Shown here piece by piece: positions 8,735-17,851 of a stretch of 64,000 nt of DNA. The translations under genes were made by a program, and so were the position numbers. The stretch covers positions 1 through 64,000 of the forward strand of contig NZ_OAOF01000021.1 of NCBI RefSeq assembly GCF_900205965.1. Direction: 5' to 3'. How positions within the stretch are numbered: the first letter of the stretch is position 1; every line of letters starts with the position of its first letter. Below the pieces are notes generated by a model. It was not told where the DNA came from. It searched no databases and saw only the letters and a program-made list of their open reading frames with translations. Source of the DNA: Lacrimispora amygdalina. GTDB lineage: Bacteria > Bacillota > Clostridia > Lachnospirales > Lachnospiraceae.

Positions 8735-9748
8735 CTATTTTATCTTTTCTGAACCGCGTAGTACGATCTGATAGGGAACAAAAACCTTGCGTCCTGAGCT
8801 TTTGCTTTCCTTACGGGTCAGCTTGTCAATCAGCATTTCCATTGCCTGATACCCCTGTTTCCTTGCATCTCTGTCAATGGTCGAAAGACTGTAATCAATG
8901 ATTTTAAGAGATTCGATCTGATCAAATCCCACAATGGAAATATCTCTGCCTATTTTCAGCTTATGCTCTGTTAAATATTTTAACACCCCCAGGCTGGTCT
9001 GGTTGTTGGATGCAAAAATAGCAGTCGGCGGATCCGGAAGCTCCAGTAATTCTTTTGTCCGTTCATAGGCTTTCATGATCTTAAAATCACCGGATACAAT
9101 ATAGTCCTCTCTCACCCCAATCCCATGATCCCTGAGAGCTGATTTGTATCCATTGAGACGGTCCTTACCCGGCATGGAAGTGTTGGGACCTGTTATCACT
9201 GCAATCTTTTTATGTCCGTTCTGGATCAGCGCTTCCACACCCTTATATGCTGCTTCCTGGTTTTCTACGAAAACGCCGTCCAAACTGGAATTTCTTATAT
9301 TGCGGTCAACTAATACAACAGGAATTCCTTTGTTCTCAAATTGTATCAGTTTATCCCTGGTCACTTCATCAAGCTCAGAGATCGGCGTGATCAAAAGCCC
9401 GGACAATCTCTGGCTTTCCGCCACCATAAGGCATTGATGTTCTCTTTCCGGCTGTTCTCCTGTATCAAATAACACGATATTGTACTGATTATTGGCGGCC
9501 CTTTCTCCAATTCCACTAATAATGCCTGAAAAAAACTCATTGGCAATATCCGGAACAATCACTCCAATGCTGGAAGAATCACGTATGCTGAGACTTCTGG
9601 CTATGGCATTGGGTACATAATCCGCTTCCTGAATTGCCGATAATACCTTTTGCTTTGTTTCCTCTTTTACGTATCCAGATTCATTAATTACCCTGGAAAC
9701 AGTTGCGGAAGAAACACCCGCTTTTCTTGCTATATCTCGTATGTTCAT
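8735..9748 (-). CDS. rbsR: LacI-family repressor of the ribose/deoxyribose operon
   Basis: DNA-binding repressor, 337 residues. The N-terminal helix-turn-helix and hinge are textbook LacI (IRDIARKAGVSSATVSRVIN, about residues 3-22), followed by a periplasmic-binding-protein-like effector domain starting near residue 60 (SIGVIVPDIANEFF). An AAGGAG ribosome site precedes the ATG. It lies on the same strand just upstream of deoC, and palindromic operators stand before both, so it most likely represses the operon and itself, with ribose or a phosphorylated sugar as inducer. The name rbsR is by context. Confidence 0.9.
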   Translation of the reverse strand: MNIRDIARKAGVSSATVSRVINESGYVKEETKQKVLSAIQEADYVPNAIARSLSIRDSSSIGVIVPDIANEFFSGIISGIGERAANNQYNIVLFDTGEQPEREHQCLMVAESQRLSGLLITPISELDEVTRDKLIQFENKGIPVVLVDRNIRNSSLDGVFVENQEAAYKGVEALIQNGHKKIAVITGPNTSMPGKDRLNGYKSALRDHGIGVREDYIVSGDFKIMKAYERTKELLELPDPPTAIFASNNQTSLGVLKYLTEHKLKIGRDISIVGFDQIESLKIIDYSLSTIDRDARKQGYQAMEMLIDKLTRKESKSSGRKVFVPYQIVLRGSEKIK

Positions 9749-9763
9749 TTCAAGCTCTCCTTG

Positions 9764-9812
9764 TGTAACCGGTTACATGTAAAATATTAACATATTTATA
9801 TTAGATTGTAAA
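9764..9812 (-). promoter_or_regulatory. Promoter and operator of the LacI-family regulator gene
   Basis: On the minus strand, -35 TTTACA (9807-9812) and -10 TAATAT (9784-9789) with a 17-bp spacer. The palindrome TGTAACCGGTTACA (9764-9777) lies just downstream, near the expected transcription start and before the ribosome site. This matches the operator at 8687-8702 and indicates autoregulation. Confidence 0.75.
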
Positions 9813-9831
9813 TAGTTTTTGTTAAATATGT

Positions 9832-10281
9832 TTATAGAAAAGCATTTGTTAATTCGGTGTAATTCTTAGCCATTCTTAATTTTTCAAGAGTAACGCCATT
9901 CCCCAGCTTGCCGGCTAATTCTGATATTAAGCGCAGATGTTCCTTCGTCCCTTCGCTGTTTCGGGGTACAGCAAAAAGAAAAACCAAATTTGATGGTTCT
10001 CCATCATAGGATTCCCATTCAATCATCTGATCCGTTTTTCCTATGGCAATGCCCACTTGTTTTACAGAATCTGATTTTCCATGTGGAATTGCCACATGAT
10101 TGCCGATTCCTGTAATCCCCTCCTGTTCCCTCAGATAAACATCCTGTAAGTAACCATTTAAATCATCAATATACCCGGCTCTTTTAAGCAGTTCAGCCAG
10201 ATAACTTAGAACTTCCTCTTTGTTTTTTGCTTTCATATTCAGATCAATGATTCTCTGATCCAAAATTTCTTCCACTGCCAT
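9832..10281 (-). CDS. PTS enzyme IIA, fructose/mannitol family
   Basis: Phosphoryl carrier between HPr and a IIB component. 149 residues, one IIA domain of the fructose/mannitol/nitrogen type. The active-site His is in VAIPHGKSD, preceded by the conserved GIGNH. The segment VFLFAVPRNSEGTKEHL is also typical. It is the last gene of the IIB-IIC-aldolase-regulator-IIA operon, 11 bases after the regulator gene, with an AGGAG ribosome site. Besides transport, it may control the neighbouring PRD regulator by phosphorylation. Confidence 0.9.
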   Translation of the reverse strand: MAVEEILDQRIIDLNMKAKNKEEVLSYLAELLKRAGYIDDLNGYLQDVYLREQEGITGIGNHVAIPHGKSDSVKQVGIAIGKTDQMIEWESYDGEPSNLVFLFAVPRNSEGTKEHLRLISELAGKLGNGVTLEKLRMAKNYTELTNAFL

Positions 10282-10292
10282 AGACTACTCCT

Positions 10293-12260
10293 TTATCGTA
10301 TAAAATATTGATATATTGAAAATGCAGAATCAAAGCGTTTGATTGTATCCATATTCTCACTGCTCTCAGTCAGCAAAAGAAAATCCTTATAAAACTGCTT
10401 TGTTCTTCGTATCTCGTAATTTGATGTCATTTTTACTGCCAGCAAAAAAACTACATCAACCAGATCCCCGGACCAGTCAACCGGCTGTTCCAAAATAGCC
10501 ACTGCTATTCTGGATTCATTTACTTCCATCATATTTCCATGGGGGATTGCAATTCCATGACCAATACTTGTGGTGGTTGCCTTCTCACGAAAGAATACAC
10601 TATCCATATAATTTCCTGTTACATCCCCTTTTTCTTCCAGCCGGCTGACCATCATTTTTAAAAGTTCATCCTTATCAGCCGCGTCCGGATGAAAGAAAAT
10701 AAGATCTACATCAAACAGCTGATGGCAAAGATTATCAAAGCGGAATATGGATGCAGAAATATTTTTTCTGATTTCTCTTACCTTCCGTCTGACCCCTTCA
10801 ACCGCTGCTTCTGACAAGTGGTCTTCTATCACGACAATTCGGGGATCGTCTTCTTTTAAGTCGACAGATGTGATAATCAAATCCACATCAGAATAGAACT
10901 CAATGCGAAAATCGTGAAAGCTGACCGCTTTTATTTCAGATATTTCCGGAATACTGTATTTCATCAGTTCGATCATGAACTGGCTGGAGGCGAGGCCCCG
11001 TTTACTCACCATTAATGCCAGGAGAGGCCTGTTCTTTTTCTTTCGAATCAGAGCAGCCTGAATATAAAGAGCAATTCCAGCCAGTTCCTCTTCCGTTACC
11101 TGCACTCCATAATATTCTTCAAACAGATTGCTTGTGGACCAGGCTGCTAGAAACGTCTGTTTATACTCATTTTTAACATATTTGCTGATGCTGTCCGACG
11201 TCATAGTCGAATATTTGAGCCGAAAGATAACTGACCGCATATGAATCAGAAGGCTCTCATACAATATCCCGTCAGACGAGAGGTCTACATCCAGTACAGA
11301 ATCGATTGTTTCTATCACAAGCCTCACAAAGCTTTTCAAATTCTTATCATACTGGCCTGCATAATCCTCCTCTCCAAGACAGAAAAATCCTTCAATCTTC
11401 CGGGCAGACAGAAGAAGTATTGATAAAAGCTTCACATCTGCAGGCGATATTTTAATTTTGTATTCTGACTCAATTCTTTGATAAATAGATTCTGCAAAAG
11501 AATATTCGTTATAATGCTCCACCTCTTCATCATTGTCTTTTCCGAATATATCATGATCACCCATATGAGTTCTTGAAAGCGAAAGGCAGGTCATAATCCA
11601 GACCATATGAAACGATACATCCGCCAGTTCCACCCTCCATGCATTTTCAGCCTCAACAATCATCCTTCTGATCCTGTAAATGTCCAGACCTGACGCATAA
11701 GTGCCGAGGAGTGCTTCCATAATATCCGGCATCATGTAGATAATATAATCCTTTATGGCAATGCGGTAATTGTATTCATTTCCCGCCACACAGATCCCTT
11801 TATTCCGCACAGAGATAATTTTTAAATTTCTCTTTTCAAACCACGGAGATACCTTTTTTAACATACCGGCAACCGTTGGCGGACTTAAATAAAGACTTTC
11901 GGCCAGCTGGCAGATCGTGATAATTTCTCCAGGCTTCAGCTTTAACAGTTTTCCAGTCAGCTGTCTGTTTCTGTTTTCCAGTTCTTCACAGAAATCATCG
12001 TCTCTGGAAGTATTCATTCGTTCTTTTAAAGTCTCTTTCTGAGCGGAACTGGCTTCCAGCCAGATTCCGGTGCCCTGCTTTTTTTTAATACAGCCTAATT
12101 GATTGACTGACATCCATTCGTTAAGCTGATTTATTTTGGTTCTTATTGACTTTTCAGATAATCCCGCACTCTCTGCAAGCTGAAGCAGAGTAAATTTCTT
12201 TCCTGAAAGAAGACATTTTAATATTCGGTTATAATATAATGTGTTCTTATCTTTTTTCAA
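10293..12260 (-). CDS. BglG/MtlR-type PTS-controlled transcriptional regulator
   Basis: Multi-domain activator, 655 residues: two N-terminal helix-turn-helix units (LLQLAESAGLSEKSIRTKIN near 22-41 and ICQLAESLYLSPPTV near 115), two PRD domains (about 180-400), a IIB-like domain near 410-500 and a C-terminal IIA domain (about 510-655). The IIA domain keeps its active His in IAIPHGN. The IIB-like domain reads VSKRGLASS where the phospho-Cys is normally found, so that site seems lost. The start codon is TTG with a GAGGTGA ribosome site. It sits inside the PTS operon and is the probable regulator of it, as ManR/MtlR are for theirs. Confidence 0.88.
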   Translation of the reverse strand: MKKDKNTLYYNRILKCLLSGKKFTLLQLAESAGLSEKSIRTKINQLNEWMSVNQLGCIKKKQGTGIWLEASSAQKETLKERMNTSRDDDFCEELENRNRQLTGKLLKLKPGEIITICQLAESLYLSPPTVAGMLKKVSPWFEKRNLKIISVRNKGICVAGNEYNYRIAIKDYIIYMMPDIMEALLGTYASGLDIYRIRRMIVEAENAWRVELADVSFHMVWIMTCLSLSRTHMGDHDIFGKDNDEEVEHYNEYSFAESIYQRIESEYKIKISPADVKLLSILLLSARKIEGFFCLGEEDYAGQYDKNLKSFVRLVIETIDSVLDVDLSSDGILYESLLIHMRSVIFRLKYSTMTSDSISKYVKNEYKQTFLAAWSTSNLFEEYYGVQVTEEELAGIALYIQAALIRKKKNRPLLALMVSKRGLASSQFMIELMKYSIPEISEIKAVSFHDFRIEFYSDVDLIITSVDLKEDDPRIVVIEDHLSEAAVEGVRRKVREIRKNISASIFRFDNLCHQLFDVDLIFFHPDAADKDELLKMMVSRLEEKGDVTGNYMDSVFFREKATTTSIGHGIAIPHGNMMEVNESRIAVAILEQPVDWSGDLVDVVFLLAVKMTSNYEIRRTKQFYKDFLLLTESSENMDTIKRFDSAFSIYQYFIR

Positions 12261-12330
12261 ATAATCACCTCAGTTTTTCCATGGGCGGCAGACGATATTT
12301 TATCATTTGCCGCACCAGATCATTATATCT

Positions 12331-13215
12331 TTATTCATTACCAGACGCCAGCGTTTCCCCATAGCAATATCGGCCTGCAGATCCGATGATTCTCATATAG
12401 TCCTTAACAAAACTCTTGATTCCAGCTTCTGCCGCCATACACAGATTCATATAGTCCAGTGAGGAGTCCTCTTTCAGAACTGCCAGCATTGCCTGTTTTC
12501 CCGCCTCAAATGCATCTGTACACACATTAATCTTATTAATCCCCCCTGCTATAGCTTTTCTTAGATTCTCTTCTCCGGATCCGGAGCCGCCATGGAGTAC
12601 CAGAGGCATATTTAACGCTGACTTTAATTGAATCAGTCTTTCAAAGTCCAGTTTTGGTATTTTCCCTTTGGGGTATGCTCCATGTGCAGTTCCAATAGCC
12701 ACAGCCAAAGCATCAATACCGGTTTTTTTAACAAACTCAACTGCCAGGTCCGGATTTGTATATAAATCACGATCAGTATCATCAGAATTCACGGCCTGAC
12801 CGACATGCCCCAGCTCCCCTTCTACTGAGCAGCCTTTTTGGTGTGCCAGAGCAGTAATGACGGAAGTTCTTTTGATATTCTCCTGGAAGGAAAGAGCCGA
12901 CCCGTCAAACATAACGTTTGTGAACCCCCGGTTAATGCAGTCCGCTATTACATAAAAATCCGTGCCGTGATCCAGATTTAAGGCCACTGGTACATAGACT
13001 CTTTCAGCCAGTTCCTTTATTACAGGCAGCATATCTTCCGCATGGGCGTGTTTTTTCATCTGCCCCGGGCCAAATTGAATGATTATGGGAGAGTGTTCTT
13101 CCTCTGCTGCCAGAATGCCTGCTCTTGCCATTTCAATGTTAATGCTGTTCATAGCCATTACACCATAATAATGTTTATTTGCATCTTCAAGAATTGCCTT
13201 CATTGATACCAGCAT
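12331..13215 (-). CDS. Class II ketose-bisphosphate aldolase
   Basis: Zinc-dependent aldolase of the FbaA/GatY/KbaY family, 294 residues. Metal and catalytic motifs are present: NLDHGTD (His, Asp), VEGELGHVG (Glu), IGTAHGAYP (His) and LVLHGGSGSG (His and phosphate-binding glycines), then INKINVCTD. It lies between the PTS permease gene and the regulator. This context suggests that it splits the phosphorylated product of the imported sugar rather than serving main glycolysis. Fructose 1,6-bisphosphate, tagatose 1,6-bisphosphate or a ketose 1-phosphate are all possible substrates; sequence alone does not decide. Confidence 0.9.
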   Translation of the reverse strand: MLVSMKAILEDANKHYYGVMAMNSINIEMARAGILAAEEEHSPIIIQFGPGQMKKHAHAEDMLPVIKELAERVYVPVALNLDHGTDFYVIADCINRGFTNVMFDGSALSFQENIKRTSVITALAHQKGCSVEGELGHVGQAVNSDDTDRDLYTNPDLAVEFVKKTGIDALAVAIGTAHGAYPKGKIPKLDFERLIQLKSALNMPLVLHGGSGSGEENLRKAIAGGINKINVCTDAFEAGKQAMLAVLKEDSSLDYMNLCMAAEAGIKSFVKDYMRIIGSAGRYCYGETLASGNE

Positions 13216-13245
13216 TGCAACCTGTCCTTTCTTTTAAAATATTCA

Positions 13246-14352
13246 TTACTGTATCTGAATATCCAGATCTATGTCTAGATCTGTCTCTTTTTCTTCCCCG
13301 TCTTCCGTTCCAGGCTTCTTTAATAATCCATATATAATACCAGTCACAGCAGAACCAGCAATCAGTGCAATTAAAAACCAGACAGGATTTTTCATCATAG
13401 GAACAACAAATATACCTCCATGACCAGCCACTGATTCGCAGCCCATGCCAACCGCAATTGCACCAGCCAGTGCGGAACCTATCATACAGCTTGGAATTAC
13501 CCTTACCGGATCTGCTGCAGCAAATGGAAGCACCCCTTCCGTAATAAAGCACAGCCCCATGGGAAAAGCAGTTTTTGCTGTTTCCAGCTCTACTTTCGAG
13601 AATTTATTCTTTTTTATGAGAGTTGCAATAAAAATACCGATGGGAGGTGTCATGCCTCCTATAATCTTTGCAGCCATAGGACCATAGATACCATCTGCAC
13701 CCAATGCATTGGCAGCCATTGATGCCGTTTTATTAACAGGACCTCCCATATCAAATCCCATACAGGCCCCGATAACTCCTCCTATCACTGCCTTAGCGCC
13801 TCCATTCAGAGAAACAATCCATTTTTGAAAAACATTCATGATAATGGATAACGGAATTGCAAACAGGCATAAGAATATCATTCCGCATATAAATGTAGAG
13901 ATAACGGGTATGATCATAACAGGCATCAGACCTTCACACCACTTTGGCAACTTCCAGGTTTTCATCCAGTTTACAAAGGCCCCGATAATAAAAGCCATCA
14001 GCAGACCACCCAGAAAGCCGGCCTTTGACTGAGCCGAACAATAACCGATTACAATTCCAGGTACAATCCCCGGACGTCCTGCAATGGAATAGGCAACTCC
14101 AGCCGTCATCACTGCAACAGCAAAATCCATCGCTACGGAGCCAAGCTTATTTACTCCCCACCAGAAGCCTGACCATGTAAAGGGATTTAAATTGGAAAAC
14201 GGTGTTGCACCTGCTTCCACAGCGCTTCCGATGTTATAGCCCCCAAACCCTTTTGCCAGAGCACACAATATACCCCCGCATACCACAATCGGAATCATAT
14301 AAGAGATTCCCGTCATAACATGTTTTTTCACATTGAATTTCTGTCCCGCCAT
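13246..14352 (-). CDS. PTS enzyme IIC, fructose family
   Basis: Membrane translocation subunit of a fructose-family PTS, 368 residues with about nine hydrophobic segments. Family motifs include VMTGISYMIPIVVCGG near the N-terminus, PGIVIGYCSAQSKAGFLGG, and GFDMGGPVNKTA, the conserved substrate-region motif of fructose IIC proteins; GVLPFAAADPVRV follows. The tail is short and acidic. It follows the IIB gene by 36 bases with an AGGGAG ribosome site. IIA, IIB and IIC are separate proteins here, unlike the fused FruA. Confidence 0.92.
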   Translation of the reverse strand: MAGQKFNVKKHVMTGISYMIPIVVCGGILCALAKGFGGYNIGSAVEAGATPFSNLNPFTWSGFWWGVNKLGSVAMDFAVAVMTAGVAYSIAGRPGIVPGIVIGYCSAQSKAGFLGGLLMAFIIGAFVNWMKTWKLPKWCEGLMPVMIIPVISTFICGMIFLCLFAIPLSIIMNVFQKWIVSLNGGAKAVIGGVIGACMGFDMGGPVNKTASMAANALGADGIYGPMAAKIIGGMTPPIGIFIATLIKKNKFSKVELETAKTAFPMGLCFITEGVLPFAAADPVRVIPSCMIGSALAGAIAVGMGCESVAGHGGIFVVPMMKNPVWFLIALIAGSAVTGIIYGLLKKPGTEDGEEKETDLDIDLDIQIQ

Positions 14353-14388
14353 TTCTTCTCCCTTCTGATACGATACCTTCTCCGCCAG

Positions 14389-14700
14389 TTATTTCCCCAA
14401 TTTCTGGTGAATTTTCGAGATCACACCTTTTGGACTTTTCATAATCATGCTGATGGGTATTTCAACAACCGCTTTCCCCATAAAACGGTCCTTATTAACC
14501 CGAATATCCGCTGCAATCAGAATGATATCCGCCTCCCGGATCTCTTCCGGTTTCAATTCATTTTCCACCCCAATGGACCCCTGTGTTTCTACTTTGATAA
14601 AATCCCCCATTTCCTTTGCAGCATTTTCCAGCTTTTCCCTGGCAATGTACGTATGGGCAATCCCCGCAGTACAGGCCGTTATCGCAAGAATTTTAATCAT
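14389..14700 (-). CDS. PTS enzyme IIB, fructose family
   Basis: Cytosolic phosphotransfer protein that phosphorylates the sugar during transport, 103 residues. The active-site loop ITACTAGIAHTY contains the phospho-accepting Cys10. It is the first gene of the operon, with a GGAGGG ribosome site. About 110 bases of AT-rich upstream sequence separate it from a terminator; a weak promoter candidate (TTGGGT, 16-bp spacer, TATAGA) is visible on the minus strand but not convincing. Confidence 0.92.
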   Translation of the reverse strand: MIKILAITACTAGIAHTYIAREKLENAAKEMGDFIKVETQGSIGVENELKPEEIREADIILIAADIRVNKDRFMGKAVVEIPISMIMKSPKGVISKIHQKLGK

Positions 14701-14813
14701 ATCAATCCCTCCTCTTCTTAGGTTATCTATAGATTAACATATCAGAAACCCAAGCGGTAAATATAAAAAGGCATAATGATAAGGTAATTTTTAAACAGTC
14801 ATAATCCCATCAG

Positions 14814-14853
14814 AAAAAGACGGAGCTGCATGCTTATGCAAGTCCGTCTTTTT
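14814..14853 (-). terminator. Terminator downstream of the xylosidase/ABC operon
   Basis: Arms AAAAAGACGGA (14814-14824) and TCCGTCTTTTT (14843-14853) are perfectly complementary. The hairpin lies 13 bases beyond the GH3 stop codon and has T-runs in both directions, so it can act on either strand. Confidence 0.92.
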
Positions 14854-14866
14854 ATAAAAGTATATT

Positions 14867-16957
14867 TTAAATTTCTGCTGTCAGCTTTACCGGTTTCCCG
14901 CCCATAAGCTGTATGCTGGTTTCATCCGGCTGGCTAAAGCCTACATATAGCTCAACGTTCTTTCCGTCTTTTATATATTCTCCGTTGTCATTCACCACCA
15001 TGAGGGCCCGTTTATCAAGCTTGATTTTCACGCGCTTTTTCCCGTTATGCTCAAGTGATACTCTCTTAAAACCGCAGAGTCTGGGATGAAGAGGAGCAAA
15101 TTCTGAATCCACAACCTTAACATAGACCTGGATAACTTCCTCAATATCTCTGCCTCCGATATTCTCAGCCACTGCCTCTATTTCCATTTCTTCCATATTA
15201 AACTCAGCCTCAGTTACTGCTGCCTGCCCATAGGTCAGACCGAATCCAAAAGGATACTGGGGCTTACTCTCCAGGTATCGGTAGGTTCTGTTCTTCATGG
15301 AATAATCTGTAAACTCTGGCAGAGGAGTTTCCGGATCATAAAACGTTACGCACAATTTTCCCGATGGTGAATACAGACCAAACAGGATCTCTGCAAATGC
15401 TTTTCCGCCTCTTGCCCCCGGATACCATGCCTGAATAATGGCATCGTAATGCTTACTGGCAAAGCTTAAATCGATATCACTGCCTGCCATCATGCACAGT
15501 ACAACAGGAGTACCTGTTTTCTCAAGTGCCTCCATTAACTTTCTCTGGGGTTCAGGAAGCAGCAGGGAATCCTTATCCCCGGAAGCGTACTGGTTCCCCT
15601 GATCTCCTTCTTCCCCCTCTAGGTATTCATTCAGACCCAGGCACAAAACAACGACGTCGCTGTGTTTTGCTACAATTAATGCTTCTGAGATACGGTCGTG
15701 ATCAAATGCCAGATTTTCAGTTTTGGGTTTGCTTATATCACAGCCTTCCGAATAAAGAACTCTGACGTCATCTTTTACAAACGCCTGGATTCCCTGGAGA
15801 ATCGTAATATATTCCGAAGACGTACCATGGTAGTTTCCGATCAAAGCTGCTCTGCTGTCTGCATTCGGTCCAATGACTCCTATTGTCTTCACCGATTCTT
15901 TATTCAAAGGAAGTATGCCGTTATTTTTTAACAGAACCATACTTTCTCTGGCAGCGCGTTCGGAAAGTTCCAGATGCTTTCTGCACTCCACTTTCTCGTA
16001 AGAAATGGAATCAAATTCGTTTTCATCAAACAGTCCCAGCAAATATCTGGTGGTAAACAGGCGCGTACAGGCTTCTGTAATCGTCTCCTCACTGACCATT
16101 CCATGTTCATATGCGTTTAATATATGCAGGTACGTATTGCCGCAATTTAAATCACAGCCAGCATTGATTGCCATAGCTGCAGAAGTTTTGGCATCCGGAC
16201 TGATTAAATGGTGCTCATGAAAATCACGGATTGCCCAGCAATCTGAAACGTAATGACCCTCAAATCCCCATTCACCTCTTAAAATATCCTGCATTAAGGT
16301 TTTGCTTGCACAGCAGGCTTCACCGTTGGTACGGTTATAGGCGCCCATAACAGCTTCGGATTTTCCTTCCTTCACTGCTGCCTCAAATGCCGGCAGATAG
16401 GTTTCTCTCAAATCCTTTTTGGAAACCTCCGCATTAAATTCATGACGCAGCGCTTCCGGACCGGAATGAACCGCGAAATGTTTTACACAGGCCGCCGCCT
16501 TCATGGTCTCCTTATCTCCCTGCAGCCCTTTGATAAAGGCAACGCCAAGTCTGCTGCTTAAGTAAGGATCTTCCCCGTAAGTCTCCTGACCTCTTCCCCA
16601 TCTGGGATCGCGGAAAATATTTACATTGGGAGACCAGAATGTCAGTCCTTTATAAATATCTCTGTCATCTTGTTTAGCAAAAGCATTGTATTTGGCTCTG
16701 CCTTCTTCCGCAATAGTCTCTGCAATCTCATGCACCAGATCCTCATCAAAAGCCGCCGCCATACCAATGGCCTGAGGAAAGCTGGTAGCGGTACCGGCTC
16801 TTGCCACACCATGAAGCGCTTCATTCCACCAGTTATAAGCTGGTATATTAAGTCTGCGTATCGGCGGTGCGTCATATCGCAGCTGGCTTGCCTTTTCCTC
16901 TAATGTCATATTTGATACTAACTGTTCCGCTCTTTTTCGCGCTTCTTTTCGATTCAC
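14867..16957 (-). CDS. Glycoside hydrolase family 3, beta-xylosidase/beta-glucosidase type
   Basis: Exo-acting beta-glycosidase, 696 residues, cytosolic because no signal peptide is present. The N-terminal catalytic barrel contains YNWWNEALHGVAR and DPRWGRGQETYGEDP, a pattern typical of GH3 xylosidases, and the nucleophile Asp239 in GHYVSDCWA. The alpha/beta sandwich domain starts near residue 350 (GVIGPNADSR) and a fibronectin-like C-terminal domain follows (about 590-690). The start codon is GTG with an AGGAGG ribosome site 8 bases away. It is the last gene after a binding protein and two permeases, so it should cut the imported oligosaccharide. Xylo-oligosaccharides are the best guess; gluco-oligosaccharides remain possible. 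Confidence 0.92.
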   Translation of the reverse strand: MNRKEARKRAEQLVSNMTLEEKASQLRYDAPPIRRLNIPAYNWWNEALHGVARAGTATSFPQAIGMAAAFDEDLVHEIAETIAEEGRAKYNAFAKQDDRDIYKGLTFWSPNVNIFRDPRWGRGQETYGEDPYLSSRLGVAFIKGLQGDKETMKAAACVKHFAVHSGPEALRHEFNAEVSKKDLRETYLPAFEAAVKEGKSEAVMGAYNRTNGEACCASKTLMQDILRGEWGFEGHYVSDCWAIRDFHEHHLISPDAKTSAAMAINAGCDLNCGNTYLHILNAYEHGMVSEETITEACTRLFTTRYLLGLFDENEFDSISYEKVECRKHLELSERAARESMVLLKNNGILPLNKESVKTIGVIGPNADSRAALIGNYHGTSSEYITILQGIQAFVKDDVRVLYSEGCDISKPKTENLAFDHDRISEALIVAKHSDVVVLCLGLNEYLEGEEGDQGNQYASGDKDSLLLPEPQRKLMEALEKTGTPVVLCMMAGSDIDLSFASKHYDAIIQAWYPGARGGKAFAEILFGLYSPSGKLCVTFYDPETPLPEFTDYSMKNRTYRYLESKPQYPFGFGLTYGQAAVTEAEFNMEEMEIEAVAENIGGRDIEEVIQVYVKVVDSEFAPLHPRLCGFKRVSLEHNGKKRVKIKLDKRALMVVNDNGEYIKDGKNVELYVGFSQPDETSIQLMGGKPVKLTAEI

Positions 16958-16983
16958 TTATCTTTCCTCCTGAAAATGATGTC

Positions 16984-17838
16984 TTATCCCTTTACTGCGC
17001 CTGTCGTCAGTCCGTCTACTATCTGGTTACTGAATATACTGTAAACGACTATTGTTGGTGCAATTGCTATGATAATAGCCGCAAACATCTGTACATAGTT
17101 TGTGGCATAGGGACCTACGAAGTAAGTCAGAGTGACAGGAAGAGTCTTTTTCGCCGTGTCAGATATAAATACCATAGCCAGTAACAGCTCATTCCAGTTA
17201 CCGACAAATGTCATAATACCTGCAACAAACATCCCCACTCTGGAGAGAGGCAGTGCTATCCTGACAAAGCAGCCATAGATCGAGCACCCATCAATACATG
17301 CCGCTTCAAATATCTCATTTGGCATGCTTTTAAAGAATCCCACCATCAAGAAAATTGTCATTGGAAGGGAAAATGTAATATATGGAATAATCAGTCCAAT
17401 TCTCTCATTAGTCATATGCCAGTTAGAAAAACGTACAAAAAGCGGTATCAGCACGCAATGGACCGGTATCATCATTCCAATCAAAAAATACTGCATCATA
17501 TATTTTAAAAAGCTTAGTCTCATTCTGGCAATGGCAAATGCTGCCATTGCGCCAATCAGCAGACTGACAACCAATGCGGTAAAGCAGACAATCACGGAAT
17601 TTAAGGTAGCAACTCCCAGCTGTCCGTTTGTCCATGCAAAAATATAGTTTCCAAGCTGAAGAACACTGGGAGGTGTAAAGGGCGAAGTCAGTACTTCCCG
17701 GTTTGATTTTAAAGACACACTAAGCATCCAGACCAGGGGAAGTAAATAAATGAGAGCCAATGCAATCAGTAATGCGTATAAAACCACACTGGTCACAGTG
17801 ACCGGTTTTCTGTTTTTCTGGTTATTTTCTAATCTCAT
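16984..17838 (-). CDS. Carbohydrate ABC permease, MalG type
   Basis: Second membrane subunit of a CUT1-family sugar importer, 284 residues with six hydrophobic segments. The permease/ATPase interaction loop, EAACIDGCSIYGCFVRIALP (EAA motif, near residue 190), is well conserved. A GGGAGG ribosome site precedes the ATG. It lies 13 bases after the MalF-type permease gene and 26 bases before the GH3 gene. No ATPase gene is in the cluster; a shared MsmK-type ATPase elsewhere would have to energize it. Confidence 0.93.
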   Translation of the reverse strand: MRLENNQKNRKPVTVTSVVLYALLIALALIYLLPLVWMLSVSLKSNREVLTSPFTPPSVLQLGNYIFAWTNGQLGVATLNSVIVCFTALVVSLLIGAMAAFAIARMRLSFLKYMMQYFLIGMMIPVHCVLIPLFVRFSNWHMTNERIGLIIPYITFSLPMTIFLMVGFFKSMPNEIFEAACIDGCSIYGCFVRIALPLSRVGMFVAGIMTFVGNWNELLLAMVFISDTAKKTLPVTLTYFVGPYATNYVQMFAAIIIAIAPTIVVYSIFSNQIVDGLTTGAVKG

Positions 17839-17851
17839 AGTTTTCCTCCCT

